A DNA stretch of 64,000 bases from positions 1-64,000 of IMG/VR virus record IMGVR_UViG_3300017605_000140; one strand, 5' to 3'. Position 1 is the first letter of the stretch; every line of letters starts with the position of its first letter. A program made the translations under genes and the position numbers. The notes beneath the pieces were generated by a model, which did no database searches, had not been told where the DNA came from, and saw only the letters and a list, made by a program, of their open reading frames with translations. The DNA is from a virus. Of the stretch, positions 37,510 through 46,347 are shown in pieces.

Positions 37510-38495
37510 AAACGAAACGATAGCATATTTTTTGATGTTTGAAAAGCTTTATGGATATCTTTGTCAGTTACGCCCTCAGTACCTAAATCCTTAGCCCAAG
37601 GTATATGAGAATAATCTACAAACTTTATTCTACGACCACTCCTCAGATATCGATTTCTAAGGTCCCACATTTTAGCTCTGCCGACTTCATCATTGTCAAG
37701 TGCAAAGATAATTGTCTCTGCCACATCAAACAATAAATCCAATTGAGCCTCAGACACATTGACACCAAAAGAGGAAAGCCCACCGTATACTCCCGCACTA
37801 TACAGTCGTAAGCAGTCCAGAGGACTTTCCAGAAGTATTGCTGTAGTACCCTCAAAAACATCTATACCGAAAAGAGTATCTGATTTCTTTACCCGGAGAG
37901 GTTTATTACTGAACCATCCTGATCCTTTTTCCTGGAACCCCCATAGCTCCCCTGTATAAGGGGAGCGTATGGGAAGAATCCAGTTGTTATGATCAGAATC
38001 CCACAGGACTCCGTAATGGTCTACAGCTCCCGAAGAAACTCGTCGTCCGTCCAACGCGGAATCTGGCGGATCAGAGAAGAGCGCCAATCTAGCTTCATTC
38101 CAGGGTTGTACCCGCGAGTCTCCTTCGAGATGTGAAGTCCTCCGCGAGGAATCAGCCAGAATTCGTCGTAATCGGGAGACTCCACCACGACCACGTACCC
38201 ATTGTTCTGCATCATGTCGATCATAACCTTTTATCTCCTGAACTAGATAAACGAATGAACCTGAAAAACCACAACTGAAACAACTGTGCTGGCCAGTCTC
38301 TAGATTTACCGACCATTTATTCGGACGATAATTAACTCTGCCAAGTCTGGAGAAATGACCAGGACATACAGCCCAGACTTCTCCGTCAGAAATTCTGGCA
38401 GCCTCAATTCCCAGATCTTCCAGGCAACTCCGCACATCCGAAGGTATCGGTGTGCCAGACCAGCCTTTAGAAAAGGTTCTCGAAGCCCCCACCAT
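37506..38495 (-). CDS. DNA primase (CHC2 zinc finger and TOPRIM)
   Basis: A 329-residue protein. Zinc part: C-P-G-H near residue 44 and C-F-S-C-G near residue 73. TOPRIM part: I-L-L-E-S-P-L-D near residue 224 (catalytic Glu) and F-A-L-D-N-D near residue 267 (D-x-D equivalent). It synthesises RNA primers. It overlaps the helicase gene by 29 bases; the two may act as a primase-helicase pair, as T7 does with one fused protein. Confidence 0.88.
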   Translation of the reverse strand: MVGASRTFSKGWSGTPIPSDVRSCLEDLGIEAARISDGEVWAVCPGHFSRLGRVNYRPNKWSVNLETGQHSCFSCGFSGSFVYLVQEIKGYDRHDAEQWVRGRGGVSRLRRILADSSRRTSHLEGDSRVQPWNEARLALFSDPPDSALDGRRVSSGAVDHYGVLWDSDHNNWILPIRSPYTGELWGFQEKGSGWFSNKPLRVKKSDTLFGIDVFEGTTAILLESPLDCLRLYSAGVYGGLSSFGVNVSEAQLDLLFDVAETIIFALDNDEVGRAKMWDLRNRYLRSGRRIKFVDYSHIPWAKDLGTEGVTDKDIHKAFQTSKNMLSFRL

Positions 38496-39744
38496 CTGTC
38501 AGCTCCTTGTCTTCATCATCCAAATCAAATCCCTCCAGCTCCACGAACTGTCCGGTGTCGTAGTCAAACAGTAGCACAACAGAACATGGCGCACAAGAAC
38601 GGGAAAGAAGAATCTTAAGCTGCCGCATCTTATTGTCATCAGTTCTCTCAATACCGATTACTGTATTAGAATACTGAACGAATGCCCGGCTTCCCATAAT
38701 AGAATCATTGTTAAGTGTCTCTCCCTTGGTACGTGCGGGAGTGGACTGAGTAACCGCTACAACACATATACTACGCCGCATAGCCAGGAACTTCAAGCCC
38801 GCTACGATGTTGGCAAGTGCCATGGGACTTCCCCTGTCAGCACCGTTCTCGTCATCCATCATATACACGCCGTCAACAATTACAACATCCGGCTTTACCA
38901 TATCTATCTTCGCACCAATTGCTGTGACTGTCATACAGTCCTCAGAAATGGTCATAGGTGGAAGATTCTCTGTTATATGTACTGCTTCCTTGATCTTTTT
39001 CCAGTCATCATCATCGATATTTCCACTGTTCAGCAGATTATCATTAAGTCCCGCACGATAAGCATCAAGTCTGCGTTCCTGCTCTTCTACTGTCTGTTCG
39101 TACGTAAGGTACAGTACGCGATATCCGCTCTCCTGTATAGTCATGCCGACTCGCATAGCGAGAGTGGATTTACTTGCCTTGGCCAATCCTGTGATAGTTA
39201 CAAGCTGCCCGCGCTGAAGTCCCTGTGTGGCTCTGTCAATCGTTGGAAAACCTGTAGGGACACCTACTAGGGTACCCGGGTTGTTACGCCGTTCTAGGTA
39301 CCTTTCAAGCCTCTCATCACCGTTCTTTGAGACATCCACATCCCGGCTGTTGGGGATAGCAGTGTGTACCTTGGATACAGTAACGCCTAGAAAATTTACT
39401 GCGGAGTCTATATCACCTTCTTCAAAAGCCTTATTGAACTTATCAAGGTTCTCTGCAAGGACTCCCTCGATATACTGACGCTCAATACGCTTTATAATAT
39501 CCTGCCAAGGCTCCTCGACCTGAATAAGGGCGACGGGCCTATTGTCATAGGTATAATCAGCATTGAATACTCGGTGTGTCGGTACTGAACCTATTTCTGA
39601 GTAGTAATTTCTAATATACTCATAAGCTTGGCGATACTTAGGATCATTCAGGAAATATGGAGGAATATCAGCAACCTCAGTTAAACTGTTTTCCTGAATA
39701 ATTTTGGATACAAATAGCTTCTCTGCGTTAAATGTGGTTGCCAA
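38467..39744 (-). CDS. DnaB-like replicative helicase, TTG start
   Basis: A 425-residue protein. A TTG at 39744 with TAGGAGG nine bases before it. N-terminal helical domain, then P-T-G-F-P-T-I-D near residue 164; Walker A variant G-L-A-K-A-S-K-S-T-L near residue 187; Y-L-T-Y-E-Q near 214; D-V-V-I-V-D-G-V-Y near residue 284; S-R-A-F-V-Q-Y near 348. It unwinds the fork. A DnaC-like loader is encoded at 42776-43447. Confidence 0.85.
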   Translation of the reverse strand: MATTFNAEKLFVSKIIQENSLTEVADIPPYFLNDPKYRQAYEYIRNYYSEIGSVPTHRVFNADYTYDNRPVALIQVEEPWQDIIKRIERQYIEGVLAENLDKFNKAFEEGDIDSAVNFLGVTVSKVHTAIPNSRDVDVSKNGDERLERYLERRNNPGTLVGVPTGFPTIDRATQGLQRGQLVTITGLAKASKSTLAMRVGMTIQESGYRVLYLTYEQTVEEQERRLDAYRAGLNDNLLNSGNIDDDDWKKIKEAVHITENLPPMTISEDCMTVTAIGAKIDMVKPDVVIVDGVYMMDDENGADRGSPMALANIVAGLKFLAMRRSICVVAVTQSTPARTKGETLNNDSIMGSRAFVQYSNTVIGIERTDDNKMRQLKILLSRSCAPCSVVLLFDYDTGQFVELEGFDLDDEDKELTDGGGFENLF

Positions 39745-39752
39745 AATACCTC

Positions 39753-40205
39753 CTAGGTCAGAATACTCATTAAGTTCAATTGGTCGCTACTAACGTACCG
39801 TCCTTTGCTGCCCCACAGTAGCATGTGTGCGGGGTCAGGGTCCATTACGGCAATAATAGCTGGATCATACGTAAGATCTGCCAGCAAAGATTCGATGTCA
39901 TAATACACAACATCCCCGAATAAAAGATTACGGCTGTCAAGTTTATTACGTACAGCAGAAACAAAACCGGGATCTATGAACGTCACCACATCTATTCTAA
40001 AATGCTGGCGCCAGTATAGATCCCGGATTCCCTGCGAAGTATTGATATTCAATTGGTAATAATCTGCTGCCTGTTCCCATTTCTTCCTTTTTCGCGCCAA
40101 TTGTTCCGCGATCCGGCTTTTAGTATCAGGCAGCAGACCTATTAAATTCTCAAACACAATCAATACTCTAGGCAGAACTTCGTTCGATAATTCACCACGT
40201 CTCAA
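39753..40205 (-). CDS. Rossmann/HAD-like protein of unknown function
   Basis: A 150-residue protein with V-L-I-V-F-E-N near residue 14, I-D-V-V-T-F near 73, A-I-I-A-V-M-D-P near 115 and M-L-L-W-G-S near 126. The strand pattern parallels that of the protein at 11951-12448, without a clear D-x-D. It may be a nucleotide- or phosphate-binding protein. Overlaps the upstream gene by 14 bases. Confidence 0.55.
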   Translation of the reverse strand: MRRGELSNEVLPRVLIVFENLIGLLPDTKSRIAEQLARKRKKWEQAADYYQLNINTSQGIRDLYWRQHFRIDVVTFIDPGFVSAVRNKLDSRNLLFGDVVYYDIESLLADLTYDPAIIAVMDPDPAHMLLWGSKGRYVSSDQLNLMSILT

Positions 40206-40383
40206 AAGGATCTTCTCCGTCTGGTGAATCCAGAAGCTGTGCAGAAAATTCTCCTACCATCGCATCTATCATTTCAGGGTCCAAAAGATCAAAAGGCAGA
40301 TCATCGAAAACAGCCCGTATCTCCTCTTCCAACTCTGGGTCCCAACCGTCTTCAAATGGATCAGGCATTGGTGCTGTGCTCAT
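40192..40383 (-). CDS. Small acidic protein
   Basis: A 63-residue, very acidic protein (net charge strongly negative), rich in Asp, Glu, Phe and Leu. One base separates it from the next gene upstream. Could be a DNA mimic or a partner of the neighbouring replication proteins. Not recognised. Confidence 0.6.
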   Translation of the reverse strand: MSTAPMPDPFEDGWDPELEEEIRAVFDDLPFDLLDPEMIDAMVGEFSAQLLDSPDGEDPFETW

Positions 40384-40384
40384 A

Positions 40385-40726
40385 TTAATTCCTCTGAATA
40401 TCCTCGTAAGTTACTTCGCAGTGCCCACAGCATCCATGTACACCTGTGCCAAGAGCGCCCTGACTTGAGTAGTAGGCTACACTATCCGGATCGCTGTGTC
40501 CAATACCGCACTCGCAGAATCTTTCAGCAAATCCATGCGGTTTGATACTGAGCGGACTTCCATGCCGAAGTACCAATGGGGCGTCCTTCAGAGGATGATC
40601 GGAGGGATTATGAATAGCACAATAGCTATCCGCACAAGCGGAAGCCTTATGAACCTTCCACACTTCACCGGAATCATCAGTGAATCGATCATATGACCAA
40701 CTCTTATTACTGAGCAATTTACTCAT
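40385..40726 (-). CDS. Cys/His-rich zinc-binding protein
   Basis: A 113-residue protein with about nine Cys. Groups: C-A-D-S-Y-C near residue 31, C-E-C-G-I-G-H near residue 70 and C-C-G-H-C near residue 99. Two zinc sites are likely. Start overlaps the upstream stop (ATGA). No enzymatic motif. Confidence 0.65.
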   Translation of the reverse strand: MSKLLSNKSWSYDRFTDDSGEVWKVHKASACADSYCAIHNPSDHPLKDAPLVLRHGSPLSIKPHGFAERFCECGIGHSDPDSVAYYSSQGALGTGVHGCCGHCEVTYEDIQRN

Positions 40727-40914
40727 GCTAGGGAAGTTTCTACTAGTACTTGGTTACCTGCGTCTACATTGATTACTCGGTGTGCTTTACCCAATTTCTT
40801 AGTACGTTCCCGAGCCTCACGAGAAGCTTTACTCTTTGTGGTCCAATCTACATCCTTCCAGCGACCCGAGTCAAAAATCTGGAGCATGTAACGATCATCT
40901 TTTTGATGAGTCAT
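40723..40914 (-). CDS. Small basic protein
   Basis: A 63-residue protein starting exactly after the kinase gene ends. Strand Y-M-L-Q-I-F, Trp pair, then a basic helix (S-R-E-A-R-E-R-T-K-K) and a final strand. Looks like a compact nucleic-acid-binding unit; not recognised. Confidence 0.6.
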   Translation of the reverse strand: MTHQKDDRYMLQIFDSGRWKDVDWTTKSKASREARERTKKLGKAHRVINVDAGNQVLVETSLA

Positions 40915-41856
40915 CTAAAACGAACCTTCCGCTACCTGTAGTACCGGAATTCCCAGCTTACGCCAGCGACGCACCACCCTGTCTCTGTCATCAAGTACAA
41001 ATTCAACATTGTATTCGTCTCGAATATACGTGTCGAAAAGAAACTGCTTTACATCTGCATCATTGTCTTGCAGCATATCCGCAGGCCGCATAAAGAGCTT
41101 ATCGAAAGGAATCATATTGTCATTAAGCCAAAATAGCGTATCCTTTCGTACATTATCAACATCCGGACGCCCACTTGTGATGAGAATATAATAATCCATT
41201 CGGTCATACGCACGAACTAACCGGGCAATGTGCTCATGCACACCATCCGTCTTGACTCGGGTGTAATCGTAAGGACTCCGGGCGGTATGCTCAGACAGTG
41301 TACCATCAATATCCACAATAAGTGCCTTGGGACGTAACTCACTGGTGCTGTAGGGTTCTGACAGGCTAATGTCATTCATCCACTCCTCAGTGAGCTTCCA
41401 CTTGGAATTCTTCATACGGCTTGCCATACTCTCAATAACAGCGGGCCCGACTGAAGCTCTTCCCGCATTCCTGCGAAGCACATCACGAGCTATGCAAGTC
41501 TGAGCAGAAATATAACTGAAATCCTTAACACGAAAAGTTACATCTCCGTCAAACAGACGCTTAATCCGCTTTGGCATCTTCTGATCAATATGCGTATTGT
41601 CCACAATGACATTATGACCACCCTTAACAGCAGCCAGAATGGCGTTGTCCTGGACAATGAGCGCAGACTCTTCAAGTTCCTTGGTCCAAGCCATAGGACC
41701 ATCGTAACCAAAGCCCAGCATATTCCTAATGTCATCCATATTCACTCGTACAAACAGCGGTAAAGTCGTAGTCTTCGTAGAAAGTAAAATCATTTCCTTG
41801 GCCCAAGTACTCTTGCCACTAGCAGGCAGACCGTAAGTCAGCCAGATCTCAGTCAT
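40915..41856 (-). CDS. Polynucleotide kinase-phosphatase (T4 Pnkp-like)
   Basis: A 313-residue two-domain enzyme. Kinase: Walker A G-L-P-A-S-G-K-S-T at residues 9-17, D-D-I-R near 41, D-N-T-H near 87 and a basic lid with R-x3-R around 125-140. Phosphatase: HAD motif V-D-I-D-G-T-L near residue 181, I-T-S-G-R near 224, F-V-L-D-D-R-D near 290. T4 Pnkp (301 residues) adds 5' phosphate and removes 3' phosphate before ligation. Works with the ligase at 23650-24267 to repair RNA cut by host defences. Confidence 0.92.
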   Translation of the reverse strand: MTEIWLTYGLPASGKSTWAKEMILLSTKTTTLPLFVRVNMDDIRNMLGFGYDGPMAWTKELEESALIVQDNAILAAVKGGHNVIVDNTHIDQKMPKRIKRLFDGDVTFRVKDFSYISAQTCIARDVLRRNAGRASVGPAVIESMASRMKNSKWKLTEEWMNDISLSEPYSTSELRPKALIVDIDGTLSEHTARSPYDYTRVKTDGVHEHIARLVRAYDRMDYYILITSGRPDVDNVRKDTLFWLNDNMIPFDKLFMRPADMLQDNDADVKQFLFDTYIRDEYNVEFVLDDRDRVVRRWRKLGIPVLQVAEGSF

Positions 41857-41999
41857 TTCTTCATCCTTTCAATGGCATAAATTATGGAATCCCCAATATA
41901 CGTAGAGAAAAGGGAACCCAAAGGGTTAGGATCAGGAAAATCTTCCGTAATCATTACAATGATATTTTCTAGTATTGAATTATATTCTTCGTTGGTCAT
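41853..41999 (-). CDS. Small hypothetical protein
   Basis: A 48-residue ORF with AGGGAGA upstream, overlapping the kinase start (ATGA). Two amphipathic helices, acidic then basic end (E-R-M-K-K). Coupled to the kinase, so possibly a cofactor. Not recognised. Confidence 0.6.
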   Translation of the reverse strand: MTNEEYNSILENIIVMITEDFPDPNPLGSLFSTYIGDSIIYAIERMKK

Positions 42000-42026
42000 T
42001 AAGTATCTCCCTCTAAAAAATAGTTA

Positions 42027-42350
42027 CTATGTAGCTTCCAGCCAAGAATCAAACTCAGTACCATAGTCTCCATAAGTAGACTCAGACTTATATTCCAAAG
42101 AACTAAGACGAGTGGTAAAGCAAAGGTCTTCTTGATACTCCGGATTTAGCTCACTGTAAAAACCACGACAGTTAATACAGGAGATACTTATCTGACCAAA
42201 CTCTATTTCCAATTGCCAGATATGCTCTGGACATTCCCTAAAAGACTTATCCAGATAAGCTTCCCGCAAAAGGAAGAGCTTAGTTCCCTCATTCATATCT
42301 TCCCAAGAAACTTTACTTTCATAGTCTTCATCAAATGGCACAAATTTCAT
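42027..42350 (-). CDS. Hypothetical acidic protein
   Basis: A 107-residue protein; the ATG at 42350 with AGAGG six bases upstream is preferred over a GTG at 42365. Acidic, helical first half, then I-S-I-S-C-I-N-C-R-G strand with Cys pair near residue 60. Not recognised. Confidence 0.6.
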   Translation of the reverse strand: MKFVPFDEDYESKVSWEDMNEGTKLFLLREAYLDKSFRECPEHIWQLEIEFGQISISCINCRGFYSELNPEYQEDLCFTTRLSSLEYKSESTYGDYGTEFDSWLEAT

Positions 42351-42361
42351 AGGTACCTCTC

Positions 42362-42538
42362 TCACATAAGGACAGCACGGCGAGTTTTGTTGTAGATACG
42401 ATGCTGCTTGCCGTTAGGGCACTCAGCCAACACTGCGGCAGCAGTTTCGTAAGTAACTTTAACAGCTACATCTGACCAGCCTACCAGCTTAGTCTTTACT
42501 TGCAATGTGTACTTATCACTAGACGTATGGTTAGCCAT
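42362..42538 (-). CDS. Small basic protein
   Basis: A 58-residue ORF with AAGGAG upstream of the ATG. Strands Y-T-L-Q-V-K-T-K-L and V-A-V-K-V-T-Y, an Ala-rich helix, and a basic end with K-Q-H-R-I-Y-N-K-T-R-R. It is flanked by overlaps of one base and a few bases. Function unknown. Confidence 0.6.
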   Translation of the reverse strand: MANHTSSDKYTLQVKTKLVGWSDVAVKVTYETAAAVLAECPNGKQHRIYNKTRRAVLM

Positions 42539-42774
42539 TAAAACTCCTTGTCAGCATAATACTTAGTCTCTGCCGCATCCATAAGTGCTTGTACTTGGTC
42601 CCTCGCCAACTCAAACTCTGAATAGAATTCTTCCATAGCTGCCCAAGCTTCCTTCAGTTCTTCTGGAACATCGTATGACCAGATATTACGTATACCATAT
42701 TCAAGTACTTCGGGAATTCCACCTTCCCAGTCTATCTTGGACAGCAGATTATAAATATCCAATGATTCTCGCAT
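42538..42774 (-). CDS. Hypothetical helical protein
   Basis: A 78-residue protein; the start at 42774 has AGGAAGT upstream and directly follows the loader gene. Acidic helices with several Trp (W-E-G-G-I-P-E-V, A-W-A-A-M-E-E-F-Y). Possibly a partner of the loader. Not recognised. Confidence 0.6.
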   Translation of the reverse strand: MRESLDIYNLLSKIDWEGGIPEVLEYGIRNIWSYDVPEELKEAWAAMEEFYSEFELARDQVQALMDAAETKYYADKEF

Positions 42775-42775
42775 A

Positions 42776-43447
42776 TTACTTCCTAGGCTTTCGTGTATCG
42801 GGTCCCAAAATGGGATACGTGTCAAATGCGTCATGGCGAAAGCTTTCAAAGGAATCGCCATAAATACCCTGCATAAAATCAGGGTCAATATTAGTGGTAA
42901 CAATAGTAGGCTTTGCAGATTCATAACGTACCCGCAAAGCTTCGTGCAAAGAACTTTCCGTAAAACCTGATGTAGTGCGATGCTCCTGCCCAATGTCATC
43001 AAAAACTACCAGGGCACTGGATTCAACCAGACCAAGAATCTTATGTGCAAGAACACTACGATCTGTAGGATTAGGCACAAACGTATCAGTAAGAGCTTTC
43101 TTCCAGTCAGAGAATCGAATGTAATACACATTGACTGATGGATACTTATACTGAATTTCTGTCAAAACTATCGCTGCCAGAGTAGACTTGCGTGTTCCGT
43201 TACGTCCGAACAACAGCATACCTTTACCAATATTATCCCGATTTGCTGGGAACTTTCCTTCCTTAGCTCGCTGCGGAGAAACATAGTGGTCAGTAAAGTT
43301 ATCTACAAGTTCTTCTGCGGCAGAAAGAGCATTCCTACCAGAAGGATGAGCATGCTCGTAATCAGAAAATCGCATACCTCGGAACTTGATAGGAATATTC
43401 GCCTGATCCCAGCGGCCAATGAAATATTCTTCAGGAACTACTACCAT
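42776..43447 (-). CDS. DnaC-like helicase loader ATPase
   Basis: A 223-residue AAA+ protein. Walker A G-R-N-G-T-R-K-S-T near residue 79, Walker B V-V-F-D-D-I-G near 143, sensor T-T-N-I-D near 189. The length and motifs match DnaC/DnaI loaders that put DnaB on DNA. It overlaps the upstream gene by 17 bases; that gene is probably its partner in initiation. Confidence 0.82.
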   Translation of the reverse strand: MVVVPEEYFIGRWDQANIPIKFRGMRFSDYEHAHPSGRNALSAAEELVDNFTDHYVSPQRAKEGKFPANRDNIGKGMLLFGRNGTRKSTLAAIVLTEIQYKYPSVNVYYIRFSDWKKALTDTFVPNPTDRSVLAHKILGLVESSALVVFDDIGQEHRTTSGFTESSLHEALRVRYESAKPTIVTTNIDPDFMQGIYGDSFESFRHDAFDTYPILGPDTRKPRK

Positions 43448-43820
43448 GATTATTCTCCCATTCCTCTTCCAGCAGATCCCACTTATCCTTAACCACTACA
43501 GGTTTAAGATGCTGGGCTATTCTTTCTGAATTATACAAAAAATCCTGCCAACCTGGATTCTTCCCCCGCAGACTGGCATCTTCCATGTACCGATCCATCA
43601 TGGCTCTGACTGTATCAGAGTCTGTCTTAGATTTCCACTTCGCTAGAGCACCAGCCAGGGCCCGTAGATTGACCATGCCGAAGCCACTGTACCATGGGGC
43701 TGCAAAGAGCTTGTCCTGAAAATACCGGGCTAAATGATTTGAGTTATAAGACGACTTTATGGGAACCTCCGGTTCGTCTGGAGATCCCCATAGGTCGTCC
43801 CAAATATCTTGGGTTGTCAA
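43431..43820 (-). CDS. Possible replication initiation/organiser protein
   Basis: A 129-residue protein overlapping the loader gene by 17 bases. N-terminal acidic W-D-D-L-W-G-S, then a helical domain Y-F-Q-D-K-L and A-G-A-L-A-K-W-K-S-K-T and a W-Q-D-F-L-Y segment. Placement immediately before a DnaC-like gene is typical of phage replisome organisers. No DNA-binding motif can be proven. Confidence 0.55.
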   Translation of the reverse strand: MTTQDIWDDLWGSPDEPEVPIKSSYNSNHLARYFQDKLFAAPWYSGFGMVNLRALAGALAKWKSKTDSDTVRAMMDRYMEDASLRGKNPGWQDFLYNSERIAQHLKPVVVKDKWDLLEEEWENNHGSSS

Positions 43821-44092
43821 TTACTGTCCTTAATATGCAGAGCACGTACACGAATTTCAATTTCAGTTGACATACTGTCTTCGTAAAGAAGATATGTTCC
43901 CTTACCTAGAGGTACCCACTCGAAGAAATGATCGTTAAAATGGTCATGCTCTATAAGAAAATCTTCAGTGTAGTCATGAATACCCCAGAACTTTGCCAAC
44001 TCTATATCAGAGTACAGCTCATTTCCCGGCCACTCATTCCAGTTAGGGTGGATGACCTCAAAAATCCATTTAGTTTTGCTTGAGGGTGTCAC
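43817..44092 (-). CDS. Hypothetical protein
   Basis: A 91-residue acidic protein with many aromatic residues (W-I-F-E-V-I-H-P-N-W-N-E-W). Coupled by ATGA overlaps to both neighbours. A final strand R-V-R-A-L-H-I. Not recognised. Confidence 0.6.
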   Translation of the reverse strand: MTPSSKTKWIFEVIHPNWNEWPGNELYSDIELAKFWGIHDYTEDFLIEHDHFNDHFFEWVPLGKGTYLLYEDSMSTEIEIRVRALHIKDSN

Positions 44093-44415
44093 TTAGTTTC
44101 CTCCCGCTCAATAAGGTAATCGATATAGTGACGGCTCTTCTTCAAATCTTCAACGCCACCCTTCTTCTTCCATCGCAAGAGATACTTTACAGCGTTGGCT
44201 TCCCACGGGTCAAGACCAAAAGCTTCCCAGACATCCCAGGGCTGCATAGTAGTTCCCTGATAGTGATCTCCACCAACTTGAGTACTTTTAACGTTTACAG
44301 TATCTGCTGGAGACTCAACAGCATTATGAAAACCGTGAGCAAGACAGGATACAGGTTTACCCATATGGTCACCCATTCGACAACCACAAGTGCAGAACCT
44401 AACACTAGTAGTCAT
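44089..44415 (-). CDS. DUF3310-family protein
   Basis: A 108-residue protein. N-terminal Cys group C-T-C-G-C near residue 8 and C-L-A-H-G near 24, then V-G-G-D-H-Y-Q-G near residue 47, P-W-D-V-W-E-A-F-G-L, and N-A-V-K-Y-L-L-R-W-K-K-K-G-G-V-E-D-L-K-K-S-R-H-Y-type end. This is the DUF3310 signature (often annotated SaV-like nucleotide kinase). Here a zinc-type N-terminal extension has been added. Biochemical role unproved. Confidence 0.82.
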   Translation of the reverse strand: MTTSVRFCTCGCRMGDHMGKPVSCLAHGFHNAVESPADTVNVKSTQVGGDHYQGTTMQPWDVWEAFGLDPWEANAVKYLLRWKKKGGVEDLKKSRHYIDYLIEREETK

Positions 44416-44705
44416 TTGTGATCACCTTCGTACTTTCTAATCTCGTTCCATCTATTCTTCTTAATATCAGCAAATGCTTTAGTTCCTTCGATACTCTTAC
44501 CCAGCATCCTAAACAATTCTGGAAGCGTTTTATCCGGGTGATTGCCAGGGTATGTATACTCTTCAGCATGTAACTTACTGCCAAAAAATCTATAAGATAT
44601 ACGAATCTGAAGTCGTAACTCCCCAAAAGGGTCAGTACTTACTCTGTAAAAATAACCTGGTGGAAGTTTGGGTAAGCCCATAGCTGTAAGCTCTTCCATA
44701 GTCAT
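44412..44705 (-). CDS. Hypothetical protein
   Basis: A 97-residue protein. A strand-rich middle (Y-F-Y-R-V-S, L-R-L-Q-I-R-I-S-Y-R-F-F) and a charged C-terminus with W-N-E-I-R-K-Y. Start is one base from the next gene; end overlaps the DUF3310 gene (ATGA). Not recognised. Confidence 0.6.
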   Translation of the reverse strand: MTMEELTAMGLPKLPPGYFYRVSTDPFGELRLQIRISYRFFGSKLHAEEYTYPGNHPDKTLPELFRMLGKSIEGTKAFADIKKNRWNEIRKYEGDHK

Positions 44706-46109
44706 TTAGTTCTCCTTAAGAATCTTCGTAAAGGTAGCCATCACAGAACTAAACGCTTCTCCCATGGACTTTATATCCTCACCAAGCTTAGCAAGATCAG
44801 ACTTCTTTACCAGAAGACTGTCAGTAACTTCATCAGCAACAGGCTGAGTAGTAGGCAACGGATCACGGAAAGGGTTTGGACCCTTCTTAACGAACTTTGT
44901 GCCAGCAACCTCTACAACAGTACCCACAGGAACGTCCTGAAGGGTCGGAGAAGCCCCTTCCAAGGGATTAGGTTCCCTCCTCACGTAGCCCTTCGCAGCC
45001 ATCTGATCGGCATAGTGATATGGATCAGGCAAAGTCTCTGATCCCGCATGTGACCGAGACTCTAGAGTACTCACAGTAGTAGCTATGGGTGAGTAAGTAG
45101 TAGGAGTTTCGCCTGTAAAAGATCCGGAGGAACACCCAGGAACCCATTCGCCCCCAGAAGGGTACGAGATACCGCACCTACGGCACTTGCCGGAAGTCCA
45201 GCCCATTCCTCCGTCCCAAGTATCCCAACTGTGGGAAGCAGTAAGCTTGGGGTCTTCCTTCTTACGCTTAGGAAGAGCAGGAACATCAACAGAGTCACTG
45301 TTAGAATGCCCCTCAAGGGTGTACTCAGCGGCTTGCGCAAGAGGCTTGGGGTCTTCTTCCGTCAACGCTTGCGCCCTAGCCATATCGGTCTGCAAAAATT
45401 CAGTCTTAGCATCAACAGGAAGCTTACCAGTAGTACCCACAGGGATGCCCTCAAGGGCCTTCTCAGCCGCTTGCACGAGAGGCTTGGACTCCTGGGGCTG
45501 CACCTTCTTTGCAGCCCGCTTACGGGGCGTTGCGGCCTTCTTTGTAGCAGGCTTTGTAACCTCCTCAGCGGGCTTGTTCTTCTCAAACTCAGCAACAGCC
45601 TGCTCACGCTTTAGCTTATCTTCAGGAGATTCATAACCCTCAAAGAAATCCACCATACCTTCCGAAAGATTATAGGTAGGAATAGGGGAATAAGACTTAG
45701 CCACAGTAACGGCCTGCATATCTTCCTCATTGGCAGGATCAAAGATGGAGATAAAAGCAACTTCATCCCCGTCATTCCCTGCATCAGAAAGCAAATTCAT
45801 AGAAGTGTCAACAGCATCATGGAATGACGCAACTTGTGTAGTTGAACTAGCCTTTGAAATAACCCTATGACCATGATCTCCCTGGATCACAGCTACCATA
45901 GGATCTCCATCAGGACTACCCCAGTCAAAGAATTCAGAACCCCACTTGATGAAGTTCTCCATACCCTTACCCATATTAGCGGTAAAGGGGATGATTACCT
46001 TGACATTCCTGGAGTCATTTCCCTTGAAAATCCAGTCAATAAGATTATCCTCAATATTGCTGGTAGAACTATCTCCAGAACCAGTTACCAGAATAGTAAG
46101 ATCCTTCAT
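44706..46109 (-). CDS. Large multidomain protein with Rossmann-like N-terminus and repeat linker
   Basis: A 467-residue protein. Residues 1-155 read as an alpha/beta domain (L-T-I-L-V-T-G-S-G, V-K-V-I-I-P-F, M-V-A-V-I-Q-G-D, V-A-F-I-S-I-F). Residues about 170-290 are a Lys/Ala/Pro linker with two copies of K-P-L-x-Q-A-A-E-x-x-L-E-G. A Cys-rich stretch C-R-R-C-G and C-S-S-G follows near residue 310. The last 35 residues form an amphipathic helix. I do not recognise it; the last gene before the promoter-led small genes. Confidence 0.7.
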   Translation of the reverse strand: MKDLTILVTGSGDSSTSNIEDNLIDWIFKGNDSRNVKVIIPFTANMGKGMENFIKWGSEFFDWGSPDGDPMVAVIQGDHGHRVISKASSTTQVASFHDAVDTSMNLLSDAGNDGDEVAFISIFDPANEEDMQAVTVAKSYSPIPTYNLSEGMVDFFEGYESPEDKLKREQAVAEFEKNKPAEEVTKPATKKAATPRKRAAKKVQPQESKPLVQAAEKALEGIPVGTTGKLPVDAKTEFLQTDMARAQALTEEDPKPLAQAAEYTLEGHSNSDSVDVPALPKRKKEDPKLTASHSWDTWDGGMGWTSGKCRRCGISYPSGGEWVPGCSSGSFTGETPTTYSPIATTVSTLESRSHAGSETLPDPYHYADQMAAKGYVRREPNPLEGASPTLQDVPVGTVVEVAGTKFVKKGPNPFRDPLPTTQPVADEVTDSLLVKKSDLAKLGEDIKSMGEAFSSVMATFTKILKEN

Positions 46110-46315
46110 CCCTCTTCCTCCTCATCAGGAAACATCTCATTAAAACAGGTTCCACAAGTTTGGGATATCATAAGCTCCCGCTGATCATCCGTCAAATACG
46201 GAAAAGCATCCTGAGCGTAAGTACCATCTAGCCATGAAGTATAATCCTCACGACCTATATTAAAAGTATAAGTTACCTTGCATGTTTGACAGATGACAAA
46301 AAATTCTTCCCGCAT
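46106..46315 (-). CDS. Small zinc-binding protein
   Basis: A 69-residue protein; AAGGAGGAATT before the ATG at 46315. C-Q-T-C near residue 9 and C-G-T-C near 54, an acidic tail D-E-E-E-E-G. Its ATGA-type overlap with the next gene indicates coupling. First gene after a strong promoter. Confidence 0.7.
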   Translation of the reverse strand: MREEFFVICQTCKVTYTFNIGREDYTSWLDGTYAQDAFPYLTDDQRELMISQTCGTCFNEMFPDEEEEG

Positions 46316-46347
46316 AATTCCTCCTTGTTGTTGTGCTGATGAGGAGA

